Source: Pseudomonas triticicola
GTDB lineage: Bacteria; Pseudomonadota; Gammaproteobacteria; Pseudomonadales; Pseudomonadaceae
Direction: 5' to 3'
DNA: 64,000 nucleotides
Assembly: GCF_019145375.1 (NCBI RefSeq)
Contig: NZ_JAHSTX010000001.1
Location: 4,241,501-4,305,500, forward strand
Below, piece by piece: positions 17,793 through 27,514 of the stretch; the first letter of the stretch is position 1, and the number at the start of each line of letters is the position of its first letter. The notes under the pieces were generated by a model that did no database searches, was not told the DNA's origin, and saw nothing but the letters and a program-made list of their open reading frames with translations. Made by a program: the position numbers and the translations under genes.

Positions 17793-18052
17793 TAATTTTT
17801 TTCGAGCGCCCACAGGTCGCTTTCGATGCTTTCAAACCGTTCCTTGAGGTGGGTCTGCACATCGAAAATCGCCCTGTTGTAATAGTGCGGAGCAATTTCG
17901 CGGGTAAACAGCTCAAGAATTTCCGCCGCTTCGAACGAACCCAGGTCCAGCTCGAAACGATCCTCCATGAACCGCTGAATCTTGCGATTGGCCTCGCTCT
18001 CCTGCTCGGGAGTGAGGGTCAGAATCGGCGGTTTGGACTTCTTGACAGCCAT
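17792..18052 (-). CDS. DUF2164 family protein
   Basis: An 86-residue soluble protein with the family pattern: a basic start (MAVKKSKPPILTLTPEQES), then RFMEDRFELDLGSFEAAEILELF and the end segment YNRAIFDVQTHLKERFESIESDLWALEK. Function unknown. It sits between hisH and hisA, starts directly at the hisH stop (18053) and is common at this place in Pseudomonas, so it is probably translated with the histidine genes. Confidence 0.9.
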   Translation of the reverse strand: MAVKKSKPPILTLTPEQESEANRKIQRFMEDRFELDLGSFEAAEILELFTREIAPHYYNRAIFDVQTHLKERFESIESDLWALEKN

Positions 18053-18691
18053 TTACCAGCGACCGTCCCACGCAGCGAAGTTCTGCAGCAGTTGCAGGCC
18101 GTGGGTATGGCTTTTCTCCGGGTGGAACTGCACGGCGAAACGCGAGCCATCGGCCAGCGCGGCAGCGAAATCGACACCGTAATGACCGCTGCCCACCACC
18201 TGACGCGTATTGGCGGCGGCGATGTAGTAGCTGTGCACGAAGTAGAAACGCGCCAGATCCGGGATGTCATGCCACAGCGGGTGACTGATGTTCTGCTTCA
18301 CCTCGTTCCAGCCCATGTGCGGGACCTTCAGGTGCTCGCCGTCTTCGTGCAGATCCTTGCCGAAGAATTTCACCGCGCCCGGAAACAGGCCGATGCCGTC
18401 GACGCCGGCGTTCTCTTCGCTGGTATCGAGCAGGGCTTGCATGCCGACACAGATGCCGAGGAACGGCCGATCCTGGCTGACCTCACGGACCAGCGAATCG
18501 AAGCCGAGGCGACGGATCTCCGCCATGCAATCGCGAATTGCGCCAACGCCCGGGAAGACCACGCGGTCGGCTTCGCGAATCACGTTCGCATCGCTGGTGA
18601 TCAGCACCTTGCCGGCGCCGACGTGCTCAAGAGCCTTGGCCACCGAGTGCAGATTGCCCATGCCGTAGTCGATAACTGCAACCGTCTGCAT
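18053..18691 (-). CDS. hisH: Imidazole glycerol phosphate synthase, glutamine amidotransferase subunit HisH
   Basis: It hydrolyses glutamine and passes ammonia to HisF. It is a 212-residue class I glutaminase with the nucleophile Cys in [10 protein letters not shown] and the His-Glu pair in [17 protein letters not shown]. The start [12 protein letters not shown] is typical. Its ATG overlaps the hisB stop by one base (TAATG), indicating coupled translation. Confidence 0.98.
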   Translation of the reverse strand: MQTVAVIDYGMGNLHSVAKALEHVGAGKVLITSDANVIREADRVVFPGVGAIRDCMAEIRRLGFDSLVREVSQDRPFLGICVGMQALLDTSEENAGVDGIGLFPGAVKFFGKDLHEDGEHLKVPHMGWNEVKQNISHPLWHDIPDLARFYFVHSYYIAAANTRQVVGSGHYGVDFAAALADGSRFAVQFHPEKSHTHGLQLLQNFAAWDGRW

Positions 18692-19284
18692 TACAGAACG
18701 CCTTTGGTCGACGGCATTTGCCCGGCCATGCGCTCGTCCAGCTCGACGGCCATGCGCAGCGCGCGGCCGAAAGCCTTGAACACGGTTTCGATCTGGTGGT
18801 GGGTGTTGGTGCCGCGCAGGTTGTCGATGTGCACGCTGACCAGCGCGTGGTTGACGAAGCCCTGGAAAAACTCCTGGAACAGGTCAACGTCGAAACCGCC
18901 GACGGTAGCGCGGGTGTACGGCACGTGCATCTGCAGGCCCGGGCGACCGGAGAAATCGATCACCACGCGCGACAGCGCTTCATCGAGCGGCACGTAGGCA
19001 TGGCCATAGCGACGGATGCCTTTCTTGTCGCCGATGGCTTTGGCAAACGCCTGGCCGAGGGTGATACCGACGTCTTCCACCGTATGGTGGTCGTCGATAT
19101 GCAGATCGCCCTTGCATTCGATATCCAGGTCGATCAACCCGTGACGGGCGATCTGATCCAGCATGTGCTCAAGAAAAGGTACACCGATATCGAATCGGGC
19201 CTTTCCGGTGCCATCAAGGTTGATCGAGGCTTTGATCTGGGTTTCCAGAGTGTCGCGCTCGACAGACGCCTTACGTTCGGCCAT
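18691..19284 (-). CDS. hisB: Imidazoleglycerol-phosphate dehydratase HisB
   Basis: A Mn-dependent monofunctional dehydratase, 197 residues. The two metal-binding repeats are visible as [17 protein letters not shown]...[11 protein letters not shown] and [38 protein letters not shown] precedes ATG 19284, which decides against the GTG one codon earlier. It is the first gene of the his block here. The upstream space holds a REPIN and no clear attenuator with His codons. Confidence 0.97.
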   Translation of the reverse strand: MAERKASVERDTLETQIKASINLDGTGKARFDIGVPFLEHMLDQIARHGLIDLDIECKGDLHIDDHHTVEDVGITLGQAFAKAIGDKKGIRRYGHAYVPLDEALSRVVIDFSGRPGLQMHVPYTRATVGGFDVDLFQEFFQGFVNHALVSVHIDNLRGTNTHHQIETVFKAFGRALRMAVELDERMAGQMPSTKGVL

Positions 19285-19441
19285 CACCAGCTCCGCAAAA
19301 TCATTGGGCGAAAAAGGCAGCCATTATAGGCACGCAGGAGGCAAACAGAAACACGAGAGGTGAGATGCCTGACGGACAGAACGCCCGGCTGTCGCGGGTA
19401 GACATGTCCATACAAGCCAGTACAGGCATGCCATAACCAAA

Positions 19442-19531
19442 TGTGGGAGCGAGCCTGCTCGCGAATGCGGTACGCCAGCCAACATTGATATCGACTGGTG
19501 CTCCGTCTTCGCGAGCAGGCTCGCTCCCACA
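19442..19531. repeat. REPIN, GAGCGAGCCTGCTCGCGA type, head-to-head
   Basis: Inverted copies of TGTGGGAGCGAGCCTGCTCG with about 45 bases between. It lies between the 3' end of the OFA transporter gene and the 5' end of hisB. Confidence 0.9.
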
Positions 19532-19557
19532 AGTTCGGTGTTTATTCAGCTAACACC

Positions 19558-21222
19558 TTAGTGAAACAGTACCGCCGTCTTCTGCAGGGTCACCCACACA
19601 CCCCACGCCAACGGAATACCCACCACCAGCCATGCCGCGATCGCCAGAGGCTTGGTGCCCGGCGCCGCTTTCCACTCCAGAACGGTGCTGGCATCGGCAC
19701 CCTTGTCGTGGCCCAGCGCCTGTTCGGCGGCCAGTTCGGCGTCGGTCATGAAGTACTTGTCGGCCACCGGGCGCACCATCAGGTTGCACAGGAAGCCCAG
19801 CACCAGCAGGCCGGCGAGGATGTACAGGGTGATGTCGTAAGCGGCAGCGCGTTCCACGCCGATGCTCAACTGATATTCACGCAGGTAGTTGACCAGCACC
19901 GGACCGAGCACGCCGGCAGCGGCCCAGGCAGTCAGCAGACGACCGTGGATCGCACCGACCATCTGTGTACCGAACAGGTCGGCCAGATACGCCGGAACGG
20001 TGGCAAAACCACCGCCGTACATCGACAGGATGATGCAGAACGCCGCCACGAACAGCGCAACGTTGCCCAGATGGCCCATGTTCGGAATCAGCGCGTACAG
20101 GGCAAAACCCAGCGCGAAGAACACGAAGTAAGTGTTCTTGCGGCCCAGGTAGTCCGAGAACGAGGCCCAGAAGAAACGGCCACCGATGTTGAACAGGCTC
20201 AGCAGACCAGTGAAGCCCGCTGCGATCGCCGCGATCGAGGCCAGTTGGCCAGCGTCGAGTTGACCGAACGGCACATCGACGCCCAGCAGCTTGCCGCCGA
20301 ACACTTCCTGCAACAGTGGCGAAGCCATGCCGAGGATACCGATACCCGCCGACACGTTCAGGCACAGCACCAGCCAGACCAGACGGAATTGCGGGGTTTT
20401 CCACGCTACGTTCACGTGGACGTGACGGTTGGTGATCATGGCGTTGGAAGCTTTCTTCGCCGGAGCGGTCCAGCCTTCAGGTTTCCAGCCGGTTGGCGGC
20501 ACGCGGTAGGACAGTGCGCCACCGATCATGAACACGAAGTAGATGGCCGCCATGGCCACGAAGCTCTGCCATACGCCTACGCCTTCTGGGGAAGCGAAGT
20601 GGCTCATCAGTGCAGTCGCCAGTGGTGCGCCGACCATCGCGCCGCCACCGAAGCCCATGATCGCCATGCCGGTCGCCATGCCGCGCTTGTCCGGGAACCA
20701 CTTGATCAGGGTCGACACCGGCGAGATATAGCCCAGGCCCAGACCGATACCGCCGATCACGCCGGAGCCGATCCACATCAGCCAGATCTGGTGGGTATAG
20801 ATACCCAGCGCGGAAATCAGCAGACCGCCGCACCAGCACAAGGCCGAGACCACGCCCGCTTTACGAGGACCGGCGTGTTCCAGCCAGCCACCCCAGATCG
20901 CTGCCGAGCAGCCGAGGAAGATGAAGAACAGCGTGTAGATCCAGCCGAGCATGGAGATCGGCCAGTCGCAGTTCGACGAAAATACCTGTGCGATGAAGCT
21001 CATGTCCGGCGCGCAAGCCACCGGCGCGGTAACGCCGAGTGCCTTGGACAGCGGCAACCAGAACACCGAGAAGCCGTAAGCCATGCCGATGCACAGGTGA
21101 ATGGCCAAAGCGGCCGGTGGAACCAGCCAGCGGTTGAAACCGGGCTTGGCGATGATGCGTTCCTTGGACAGGAACGCAGGCTGGTCGGCCTTGAGGCCGT
21201 CCGCCGTGATGCTCGTGCTCAT
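19558..21222 (-). CDS. OFA-family MFS transporter (oxalate/formate antiporter-like)
   Basis: An inner-membrane carrier of 554 residues with about 12 membrane helices. Family marks are the N-terminal GMAYGFSVFWLPLSKAL, the loop WFPDKRGMATGMAIMGFGGGAM and FWASFSDYLGRKNTYF. The insert containing VACAPDMSFIAQVFSSNCDW between the first helices is seen in long members. Substrate unknown: oxalate, formate, pyruvate and other small carboxylates occur in the family. GGGGGATACACA precedes ATG 21222. A longer frame to 21291 has no support. Confidence 0.88.
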   Translation of the reverse strand: MSTSITADGLKADQPAFLSKERIIAKPGFNRWLVPPAALAIHLCIGMAYGFSVFWLPLSKALGVTAPVACAPDMSFIAQVFSSNCDWPISMLGWIYTLFFIFLGCSAAIWGGWLEHAGPRKAGVVSALCWCGGLLISALGIYTHQIWLMWIGSGVIGGIGLGLGYISPVSTLIKWFPDKRGMATGMAIMGFGGGAMVGAPLATALMSHFASPEGVGVWQSFVAMAAIYFVFMIGGALSYRVPPTGWKPEGWTAPAKKASNAMITNRHVHVNVAWKTPQFRLVWLVLCLNVSAGIGILGMASPLLQEVFGGKLLGVDVPFGQLDAGQLASIAAIAAGFTGLLSLFNIGGRFFWASFSDYLGRKNTYFVFFALGFALYALIPNMGHLGNVALFVAAFCIILSMYGGGFATVPAYLADLFGTQMVGAIHGRLLTAWAAAGVLGPVLVNYLREYQLSIGVERAAAYDITLYILAGLLVLGFLCNLMVRPVADKYFMTDAELAAEQALGHDKGADASTVLEWKAAPGTKPLAIAAWLVVGIPLAWGVWVTLQKTAVLFH

Positions 21223-21746
21223 TGTGTATCCCCCAATTGTTAGTATGGTTCGCCAGCCACTGCTCACCCTCGGCCTTATGCACGCAGGCATGACCGTTTT
21301 TTTAGGTGAAGCTCCTTGAAGGCGCGACGTTAAGTCGCAGACGGGCGGACGAACTGGCGAAGGTTACCATTCTCAGGTGACAGAAAAACCAAACTGATAT
21401 CACCTTTTTTCAAGTCATCTGTTCTCGTATGACTCGGGAAGCCGTCAACCCCGCGTCTGCAAAGGCACCACGCCGTTTGCTACTTGTCCCATTTATGCGT
21501 GTGAAAAGTTACCCGTCGCCTGGGCGTGACTGAACGACGGGTGAACCAAGCGCAAAAAATGGCGTCGCAAGCGGGGGCCGGATTGCGCCCTCTGGCGCCC
21601 GCCGGGCATCCTCAAGCGCAGGCCCTGTGGCGAAGTTGCAGGTGCCGCCGCCGACCCTCGGCAGATGACGCCACACCGAACCGGGTGCCGGCAGCGCTAT
21701 ACTCCCCGGCCATATGACCAATTCGACTAACTACAAGGACTCGCCC
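21223..21746. other. Divergent intergenic region, no gene seen
   Basis: The 524 bases between the OFA transporter and asmA must hold both promoters. I see no convincing ORF, RNA gene or repeat. A G/C-rich stretch near 21560-21640 makes open frames by composition only. Confidence 0.6.
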
Positions 21747-23963
21747 ATGAAAGCGTTCGGCAAAATCCTGGGTCTGGTACTTCTCGGGCTGTTGCTGATC
21801 ATTGTGGCGGCAGGCTTTGCCCTGACCCACCTCTTCGATCCCAACGATTATAAAGACGAGATCCGCCAGATTGCCCGCGACAAGGCCCACATCGAGCTGA
21901 CGCTCAATGGCGATATCGGCTGGAGCCTGTTCCCGTGGCTCGGCCTGGAATTGCACGAAGCCAGCGTCGCCACCCTGGCCAAACCTGCCGAACCGTTTGC
22001 CGACTTGCAGATGCTCGGCCTGTCCGTGCGCGTGCTGCCGCTGTTGCGCCGGGAAGTGCAGATGAGTGACGTACGCGTCGAAGGCCTCAACCTGCGCCTG
22101 AACCGTGACAAGAACGGCCACGGCAACTGGGAAGACATCGGCAAGGTGCCTGTGGCACCTGGCTCGACGCCACCCGCCACAGCGGGCGCAACCGCCAGCG
22201 AACCGACCGTCGCCGTGGAAAAACCGGCGCAACCGATCCGCCTCGACATCGACAGCCTGACCGTCAACAACGCCCGCGTTGAATACACCGATGAGCTGAC
22301 CGGCAAACAGTTCAGCGCTGAAAGCATTCAACTGAGCACCGGTCCGGTACACGATTCGACCAATATCCCGGTGAAAGCCACCGCGTTCCTCGGCACCAAC
22401 CAACCGGTGCTGCGCGTGCGCACCGAGCTCAACGGCGAGCTGCGCTTCGAGCGCGCCCTGCAACGCTACAAGTTCGAAGACCTGAAGCTGACCGGCGAAC
22501 TCGCTGGCGATCCGCTGCAAGGCAAGACCATGACCTTCTCCGCTCAAGGTCAGTTGCTGCTGGACAAGGCAGCGAACGTCGCCGAATGGACCGGCATCAA
22601 GATTTCCGCCAACCAGTTGCGCGCCCTGGGCGAACTGAAAGCCAACGACCTCGACAAGACGCCACAGATCAGCGGCGGCATTTCCATTGCCCAGTTCGAT
22701 CTGGCGAAATTCGTCGACAGCATTGGCCAGACACTGCCGGCGATGGGCGAAGGCAGCCTGAGCAAGGTCGAACTGGTCAGCCGCGTTGCTGCCACTCCGA
22801 CCAGCCTGTCGTTCGACAACATCAACCTGAAACTCGATGACAGCAGCTTCAGCGGCCGCATCGCCATCGAGGACTTCGCCAAACAATCGCTGCGCGCGAT
22901 TCTCAAGGCCGACACGTTCAACGTCGACCGTTACCTGCCACCGAAATCGGCCCAGGCCAACAGCGCCACGCAAACCCGTCAGGCCGAAGTCGCCAGCACC
23001 GAGGCCGGCGCCGTCGCGGGCTCCACGCCGCTGCCAGACAAACCGAGCAAAACCGCCTGGAGCACCGAGCGCCTGCTACCGGTCGAACGCCTGGCCAAAC
23101 TCGACGTCGATGCCGATCTGACTTTCGGCCAACTGACCCTCGACAAACTGCCGATCCAGAACGCCGCGCTCAAAGCCACCGGCCAGGGCGGCCTGCTGAC
23201 GCTGACTAACCTGAGCGGCGATCTGTACAACGGCGGCTTCGTCGCCAACGGCACACTCGACGTGCGCCCAAGCGCGCCGGTGCTGAACCTGCAGACCCGG
23301 CTCAACCGCGTGCCGGCGGAAAAAATCATTGAAAGCCAAGGCAAGAATCCGCCGGTCAAAGGTCTGGTAACGCTGACCAGCAGCCTCACCGGCAGCGGCA
23401 ACAGCCAACAGGCGCTGATCGATACGCTGAACGGCAACGCCAGTTTCGTCATCAATAACGGCGTGCTGCTCAACGCCAACCTTGAACAGCAATTGTGCAA
23501 AGGCATCGCCACCCTCAACCGCAAATCCCTCAGCGGCGAGCCACGGGGCAAGGACACACCATTCGAGGAGCTCAAGGGCAACCTGACCGTGCGCAATGGC
23601 GTCGCCAGCAACCCCGACCTGAAAGTGCGCATCCCCGGCATGACCGTCAACGGTGACGGCGACATCGACCTGCGCGTGCTCGGCATGGACTACCGCGTCG
23701 GCATCATCGTCGAGGGCGACACCAGCGCCATGCCCGACCCGGCCTGTCAGGTCGGCGAGAAATTCGTCGGCATCGAGTGGCCACTGCGCTGCCGTGGCCC
23801 GCTGGAACTGGGGGCCAAGGCCTGCCGTGTCGACAATGACCGCCTCGGTCAGGTCGCCAGCAAGATGGCTGGCAACAAGCTCAGCGAGAAAATCGACGAA
23901 AAACTGGGCGACAAAGTCAGCCCGGAATTGAAAGACGCGTTGAAGGGACTGTTCAAGCGATGA
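21747..23963 (+). CDS. asmA: AsmA family protein
   Basis: An envelope protein of 738 residues with one N-terminal membrane anchor (ILGLVLLGLLLIIVAAGFAL), followed by the AsmA N-terminal signature FDPNDYKDEIRQIARDKAHIEL and a long beta-rich periplasmic part. The C-terminal AsmA domain carries LTSSLTGSGNSQQALIDTLNG and a pair of Cys residues in DPACQVGEKFVGIEWPLRCRG. Family members are thought to help lipid movement to the outer membrane. ATG 21747 follows CAAGGA. It overlaps mutY by 4 bases. Confidence 0.93.
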   Translation: MKAFGKILGLVLLGLLLIIVAAGFALTHLFDPNDYKDEIRQIARDKAHIELTLNGDIGWSLFPWLGLELHEASVATLAKPAEPFADLQMLGLSVRVLPLLRREVQMSDVRVEGLNLRLNRDKNGHGNWEDIGKVPVAPGSTPPATAGATASEPTVAVEKPAQPIRLDIDSLTVNNARVEYTDELTGKQFSAESIQLSTGPVHDSTNIPVKATAFLGTNQPVLRVRTELNGELRFERALQRYKFEDLKLTGELAGDPLQGKTMTFSAQGQLLLDKAANVAEWTGIKISANQLRALGELKANDLDKTPQISGGISIAQFDLAKFVDSIGQTLPAMGEGSLSKVELVSRVAATPTSLSFDNINLKLDDSSFSGRIAIEDFAKQSLRAILKADTFNVDRYLPPKSAQANSATQTRQAEVASTEAGAVAGSTPLPDKPSKTAWSTERLLPVERLAKLDVDADLTFGQLTLDKLPIQNAALKATGQGGLLTLTNLSGDLYNGGFVANGTLDVRPSAPVLNLQTRLNRVPAEKIIESQGKNPPVKGLVTLTSSLTGSGNSQQALIDTLNGNASFVINNGVLLNANLEQQLCKGIATLNRKSLSGEPRGKDTPFEELKGNLTVRNGVASNPDLKVRIPGMTVNGDGDIDLRVLGMDYRVGIIVEGDTSAMPDPACQVGEKFVGIEWPLRCRGPLELGAKACRVDNDRLGQVASKMAGNKLSEKIDEKLGDKVSPELKDALKGLFKR

Positions 23964-25027
23964 CAGCGGAGCAATTTTCCACGGCTGTGCTGGAGTGGTT
24001 CGACCGCCATGGCCGCCACGACTTGCCGTGGCAGCAGGACATCAATCCGTATCGGGTCTGGGTGTCCGAGATCATGTTGCAGCAGACTCAGGTCAGCACC
24101 GTGCTCAACTATTTCGAGCGTTTCATGGCGGCGCTGCCAACAGTCGAAGCGCTGGCCGCAGCGCCGGAAGACGAGGTGCTGCACCTGTGGACCGGGTTGG
24201 GTTACTACACTCGCGCTCGCAATCTGCAGAAGACCGCGAAGATCGTCGTCAGCCAGTACGCTGGCGAATTCCCGCGCGACGTGGAAAAACTCACCGAGCT
24301 GCCAGGTATCGGCCTGTCCACCGCCGGGGCGATCGCCAGCATCAGCATGGGCCTGCGCGCGCCAATCCTCGACGGCAACGTCAAACGCGTACTGGCGCGC
24401 TTCACGGCGCAAGAGGGCTACCCCGGCGAACCGAAAGTCGCCAAACAGCTGTGGGCCAACGCCGAGCGCTTTACCCCCCATGATCGGGTCAACGCTTACA
24501 CCCAGGCGATGATGGATCTTGGCGCGACACTCTGCACGAGGAGCAAGCCGAGCTGCCTGCTGTGTCCGCTCAAGCGTGGCTGTGAAGCGCACATGCTTGG
24601 CCTGGAAACCCGTTATCCGATTCCCAAGCCGCGCAAGGCCATCCCGCAGAAACGCACGCTGATGCCAATGCTCGCCAACGGCGAAGGTGCGATTCTGCTT
24701 TATCGCCGCCCCTCGACGGGCCTGTGGGGCGGTTTGTGGAGCCTGCCGGAACTGGACGACCTCGACGATCTGCAACATCTGGCCGATCAGCACTCGCTGA
24801 CCATGGGCCAACAGCAGGCGCTGCCAAGCCTCGTCCATACGTTCAGCCATTTCCAGTTGTCCATCGAACCCTGGCTGGTTCAGGTGCAGGAAGCCAGCCA
24901 TCACGTGGCCGAGGCCGACTGGCTCTGGTATAACCTCGCCACCCCGCCGCGCCTGGGCCTTGCTGCCCCGGTCAAGACCTTGCTCGAACGCGCGGCCGCC
25001 GTCTTGAATGCAGGAGAATCGCCATGA
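23960..25027 (+). CDS. mutY: A/G-specific adenine glycosylase MutY
   Basis: It removes adenine mispaired with 8-oxoguanine. The 355 residues show the HhH-GPD core ([36 protein letters not shown] with the catalytic Asp in LDGNVKRVL), the iron-sulfur Cys pattern C-X6-C-X2-C-X5-C in [18 protein letters not shown], and a C-terminal Nudix-like domain ([11 protein letters not shown]). The ATG overlaps the asmA stop (ATGA) and its own stop overlaps yggX. Confidence 0.97.
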   Translation: MTAEQFSTAVLEWFDRHGRHDLPWQQDINPYRVWVSEIMLQQTQVSTVLNYFERFMAALPTVEALAAAPEDEVLHLWTGLGYYTRARNLQKTAKIVVSQYAGEFPRDVEKLTELPGIGLSTAGAIASISMGLRAPILDGNVKRVLARFTAQEGYPGEPKVAKQLWANAERFTPHDRVNAYTQAMMDLGATLCTRSKPSCLLCPLKRGCEAHMLGLETRYPIPKPRKAIPQKRTLMPMLANGEGAILLYRRPSTGLWGGLWSLPELDDLDDLQHLADQHSLTMGQQQALPSLVHTFSHFQLSIEPWLVQVQEASHHVAEADWLWYNLATPPRLGLAAPVKTLLERAAAVLNAGESP

Positions 25028-25296
25028 CCCGCACCGTAATGTGCCGCAAGTACAAAGAAGAATTGCCCGCGCTGGAACGCGCCCCTTTCCCGGGTGCCAA
25101 GGGCCAGGACATTTTCGACCACGTCTCGGCCAAGGCCTGGGCCGACTGGCAGAAACACCAGACCCTGCTGATCAACGAAAAGCGCCTGAACATGATGAAC
25201 GCCGAAGATCGCAAATACCTGCAGGGCGAAATGGACAAGTACTTCTCCGGCGAGGAATACGCCAAGGCCGAAGGCTACGTGCCGCCAGCCGAATAA
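25024..25296 (+). CDS. yggX: Fe(2+)-trafficking / oxidative damage protection protein YggX
   Basis: A 90-residue cytoplasmic protein that protects iron-sulfur clusters. The family start [20 protein letters not shown] with its single Cys, and the end [17 protein letters not shown], are clear. ATG overlaps the mutY stop (ATGA), the usual mutY-yggX coupling, and both work against oxidative damage. Confidence 0.96.
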   Translation: MTRTVMCRKYKEELPALERAPFPGAKGQDIFDHVSAKAWADWQKHQTLLINEKRLNMMNAEDRKYLQGEMDKYFSGEEYAKAEGYVPPAE

Positions 25297-25348
25297 CCCG
25301 CAGATTTCGTAAGCGACGGAATTAATTTAAGAAATTTTCAAAAAGTCG

Positions 25349-25377
25349 TTGACGTAAATCCGAAAAACCCTTTTAAT
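25349..25377 (+). promoter_or_regulatory. Sigma70 promoter of tRNA-Phe
   Basis: TTGACG, 17 bases, TTTAAT. The discriminator after the -10 is GC-rich (GCGCCCC), typical of stable RNA promoters under stringent control. The tRNA begins about 10 bases after the -10. Confidence 0.75.
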
Positions 25378-25387
25378 GCGCCCCGTT

Positions 25388-25463
25388 GCCCAGATAGCTC
25401 AGTCGGTAGAGCAGGGGATTGAAAATCCCCGTGTCGGCGGTTCGATTCCGTCTCTGGGCACCA
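25388..25463 (+). tRNA. tRNA-Phe (GAA)
   Basis: A 76-base cloverleaf with acceptor stem GCCCAGA/TCTGGGC, D-arm AGCTCAGTCGGTAGAGCA, anticodon stem GGGGA/TCCCC around TTGAAAA with anticodon GAA at 25421-25423, T-arm GGCGGTTCGATTCCGTC, and encoded CCA end. Confidence 0.98.
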
Positions 25464-25470
25464 AATACCG

Positions 25471-25503
25471 AAAACCCTGAATCGCAAGATTCAGGGTTTT
25501 TTT
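25471..25503 (+). terminator. Rho-independent terminator of tRNA-Phe
   Basis: Stem AACCCTGAATC/GATTCAGGGTT with a GCAA loop and a run of seven T residues. Confidence 0.93.
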
Positions 25504-25558
25504 ATGTCCGGGATTTGATGGACACTGCTTACCCCTTACGGAAAAGGGCCATCACTCG

Positions 25559-25906
25559 ATGAATCAGAAACGAACCCGCGTCCTCCTGCCCCATCCTCCG
25601 CCGTATTGGCAAAGCCGCTTGAGTTATTGGCTGACCGTCCTCGCCGGCGTGCTGATTGCCATTGCCGTCTGCCTTTCAATCTACATGCTGATCGAAAGCT
25701 GGATCAGCGGCTCCATTACTACCAACAATCGTGGGCCGCGCAGCACCTACACCTTGGCACTGCAACCTCGGCGATACTGGTTCGAGTTCGTTTGGCAGAG
25801 CTTCTGGACGGCATTCATGCTGGCCATTGGTGTGTTTGGGTTGTGGATTTATCGCAAAGGGCGGGTGCGCGAGCAGAGGCCGAAGCGCAAGCGCACAAGT
25901 CAATAG
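25559..25906 (+). CDS. Small inner-membrane protein, unknown
   Basis: A 115-residue protein with two predicted membrane helices (LTVLAGVLIAIAVCLSIYML, about 24-43, and FVWQSFWTAFMLAIGVFGLWIY, about 77-98) and a very basic C-terminal tail (RKGRVREQRPKRKRTSQ), so both ends should face the cytoplasm. I recognise no family. It is transcribed away from tRNA-Phe, and its stop is 13 bases from the convergent lipoprotein gene. Confidence 0.7.
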   Translation: MNQKRTRVLLPHPPPYWQSRLSYWLTVLAGVLIAIAVCLSIYMLIESWISGSITTNNRGPRSTYTLALQPRRYWFEFVWQSFWTAFMLAIGVFGLWIYRKGRVREQRPKRKRTSQ

Positions 25907-25918
25907 TGCATGCCGCCT

Positions 25919-26209
25919 TCACAGAGTGTTGATGTAATCGACGGGCAACAAGACTGTATCCACAGCGGCATCCACTGGCAGGGATACAACAGTGATGACC
26001 GGGCAGACGATCATCATGTAACAGATGATCGCTGCCGGCATGCCATCGCTGCCTCCTCCCCGAACACCGAGCAGGTGTAGGCCGCCATCGACCCCTCGGT
26101 AATATTCGGCGTCGGACAGACCATCATTCAAGCGTCCGATAAACGTTCCGCAGCCAACCAACAGCAGTGCCAGGCCTATGACACAGCCAATTCGCAGAAT
26201 CCCTTTCAA
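25919..26209 (-). CDS. YceK/YidQ-like lipoprotein
   Basis: A 96-residue protein with a lipoprotein signal ending LALLLVGCGTF (lipidated Cys at residue 20). The mature part has YRGVDGGLHLL and the hydrophobic block CPVITVVSLPVDAAVDTVLLPVDYI, with the SLPVDAAVDTVLLPVD pattern seen in the YceK/YidQ lipoprotein family. The residue after the lipid Cys is Gly, which suggests outer-membrane sorting. Function unknown. Confidence 0.82.
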   Translation of the reverse strand: MKGILRIGCVIGLALLLVGCGTFIGRLNDGLSDAEYYRGVDGGLHLLGVRGGGSDGMPAAIICYMMIVCPVITVVSLPVDAAVDTVLLPVDYINTL

Positions 26210-26543
26210 AACAGCGCTTCCTTACGTCACAAAATACTGGGCGCGGGATTGTACTCGCGCCTTTCGCTCGTGACTGCTTTACCTGCTGACTCGGCATATC
26301 GGTTAAACCAGATTGCCTGTTGCGCGACGGCGCATTCGAACGCTGTCATGTTGGCATTACGCCGCTGCGCGTTGCATGAACTGCAGCGGGTGTGAAATGA
26401 ACTGTCTCTCGGACTTATGTAAATCGTGACGCAGCACGTCACGAATTCGATCACATTGAATTCGGAACGCACTGCGTTCCGTATGTTGCTCGGCGCCAGT
26501 TCCAGACTCATTCTCGATCCACCTTCGCAAAGGCCGAGCCCTT
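26210..26543. promoter_or_regulatory. Intergenic control region with two inverted repeats before the alpha/beta hydrolase
   Basis: The 334 bases between the lipoprotein and hydrolase genes carry two symmetric sites. CGTGACG-N5-CGTCACG lies at 26425-26443, and GGAACGCA-C-TGCGTTCC at 26464-26480, 64 bases before the hydrolase start. GAATTCG also occurs twice (26443-26449 and 26457-26463). They could be operators or an RNA hairpin. A 94-codon frame on the - strand here has no protein-like features. Confidence 0.45.
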
Positions 26544-27485
26544 ATGAACAAATGCCTTTCGACCGACCCGGCAACCATTGGCGAATCGTTCATAGAGAAC
26601 GCAGCCGACGGCTACGCACTCGGCGGCTTCACCTGGCGCCATAGTTCGCCCGATCCACAGCGCCCGGTGGTCATCATCAACGCCGCCACCTCCGTGCGCT
26701 GTCGCCACTATTTACGGTTCGCGGCCTATCTGTTCTGCCACGGCTTCGACGTGATGACCTACGACTACCGGGGCATCGGCGAATCCCGCAGCGAATCGAT
26801 CAAAGGGCTGCGTGCCTCGTGGACCGACTGGGGCGCGCTGGATTTCGAAGCGATGCTCAAACGCGCGCAGCAGGAGTTTCCCGGTCAGCCAATCGATGTG
26901 GTTGGCCACAGCTTCGGTGGTTGCGCGGCCGGTCTCGCCGCATCCGGCAAGGTAATCCGACGGCTGGTAACCGTCGGTGCGCAGTTCGCCTACTGGCGCG
27001 ATTACGCCCCCGAACACCGCTGGCGGATGTTCGGCAAGTGGCATGTGGTCATGCCTTTGATGGCGCTGCTCTGCGGTTATTTTCCAGGCAAGCGGCTCGG
27101 CTGGCTGGAGGACACGCCCACCGGTGTAGTCCGCGACTGGAGCACACCCACCGCACGTTACGAGGATCGTCCAAGCGGTCGTGCCCTGATGAAAAAGGCG
27201 GGCGCCCTGCCTTTCGCCAACGTCCGCGCGCAGACCCTCGCCATCAGCCTCTGCGATGATCCTTACGGCACGATCCCGGCCATCGAACGCTTGCTCAGCT
27301 ACTTCAGCAACGCGGCAAAAACTCACCTGCGCATCGAGCCGCAGGACATCGGCGAACAACAAGTCGGACATTTCGGCTTTTTTCGCAGCGCATACCAAGC
27401 CACACTATGGCCCATCGCTCTGACCTGGCTGCAGACCGGCGCACTGGCCCCCGACACACCCGGGCGGCAAGTCCCGCGCAGCTGA
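26544..27485 (+). CDS. Alpha/beta hydrolase
   Basis: A 313-residue cytoplasmic hydrolase. The nucleophile elbow GHSFGG places Ser123, with DYRGIGES before it at the oxyanion region, the acid residue probably in SLCDDPYGT and the catalytic His in VGHFGFF. It resembles the predicted alpha/beta hydrolases of the serine aminopeptidase type, but the substrate is unknown. ATG 26544 follows AAAGG. The gene is followed after 29 bases by a pair of small paralogous genes. Confidence 0.85.
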   Translation: MNKCLSTDPATIGESFIENAADGYALGGFTWRHSSPDPQRPVVIINAATSVRCRHYLRFAAYLFCHGFDVMTYDYRGIGESRSESIKGLRASWTDWGALDFEAMLKRAQQEFPGQPIDVVGHSFGGCAAGLAASGKVIRRLVTVGAQFAYWRDYAPEHRWRMFGKWHVVMPLMALLCGYFPGKRLGWLEDTPTGVVRDWSTPTARYEDRPSGRALMKKAGALPFANVRAQTLAISLCDDPYGTIPAIERLLSYFSNAAKTHLRIEPQDIGEQQVGHFGFFRSAYQATLWPIALTWLQTGALAPDTPGRQVPRS

Positions 27486-27514
27486 GCCCTTCTCCACGCA
27501 CGACGGAACACATC

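Noticed and set aside
19498..21243. 581-codon frame antisense to the OFA transporter
   Set aside because: Shadow frame with abnormal Gln/His/Arg content. The transporter on the other strand has clear helices.
26227..26511. 94-codon frame on the - strand
   Set aside because: No ribosome site, no domain, and it covers the symmetric sites before the hydrolase gene. A real gene cannot be excluded, but support is absent.
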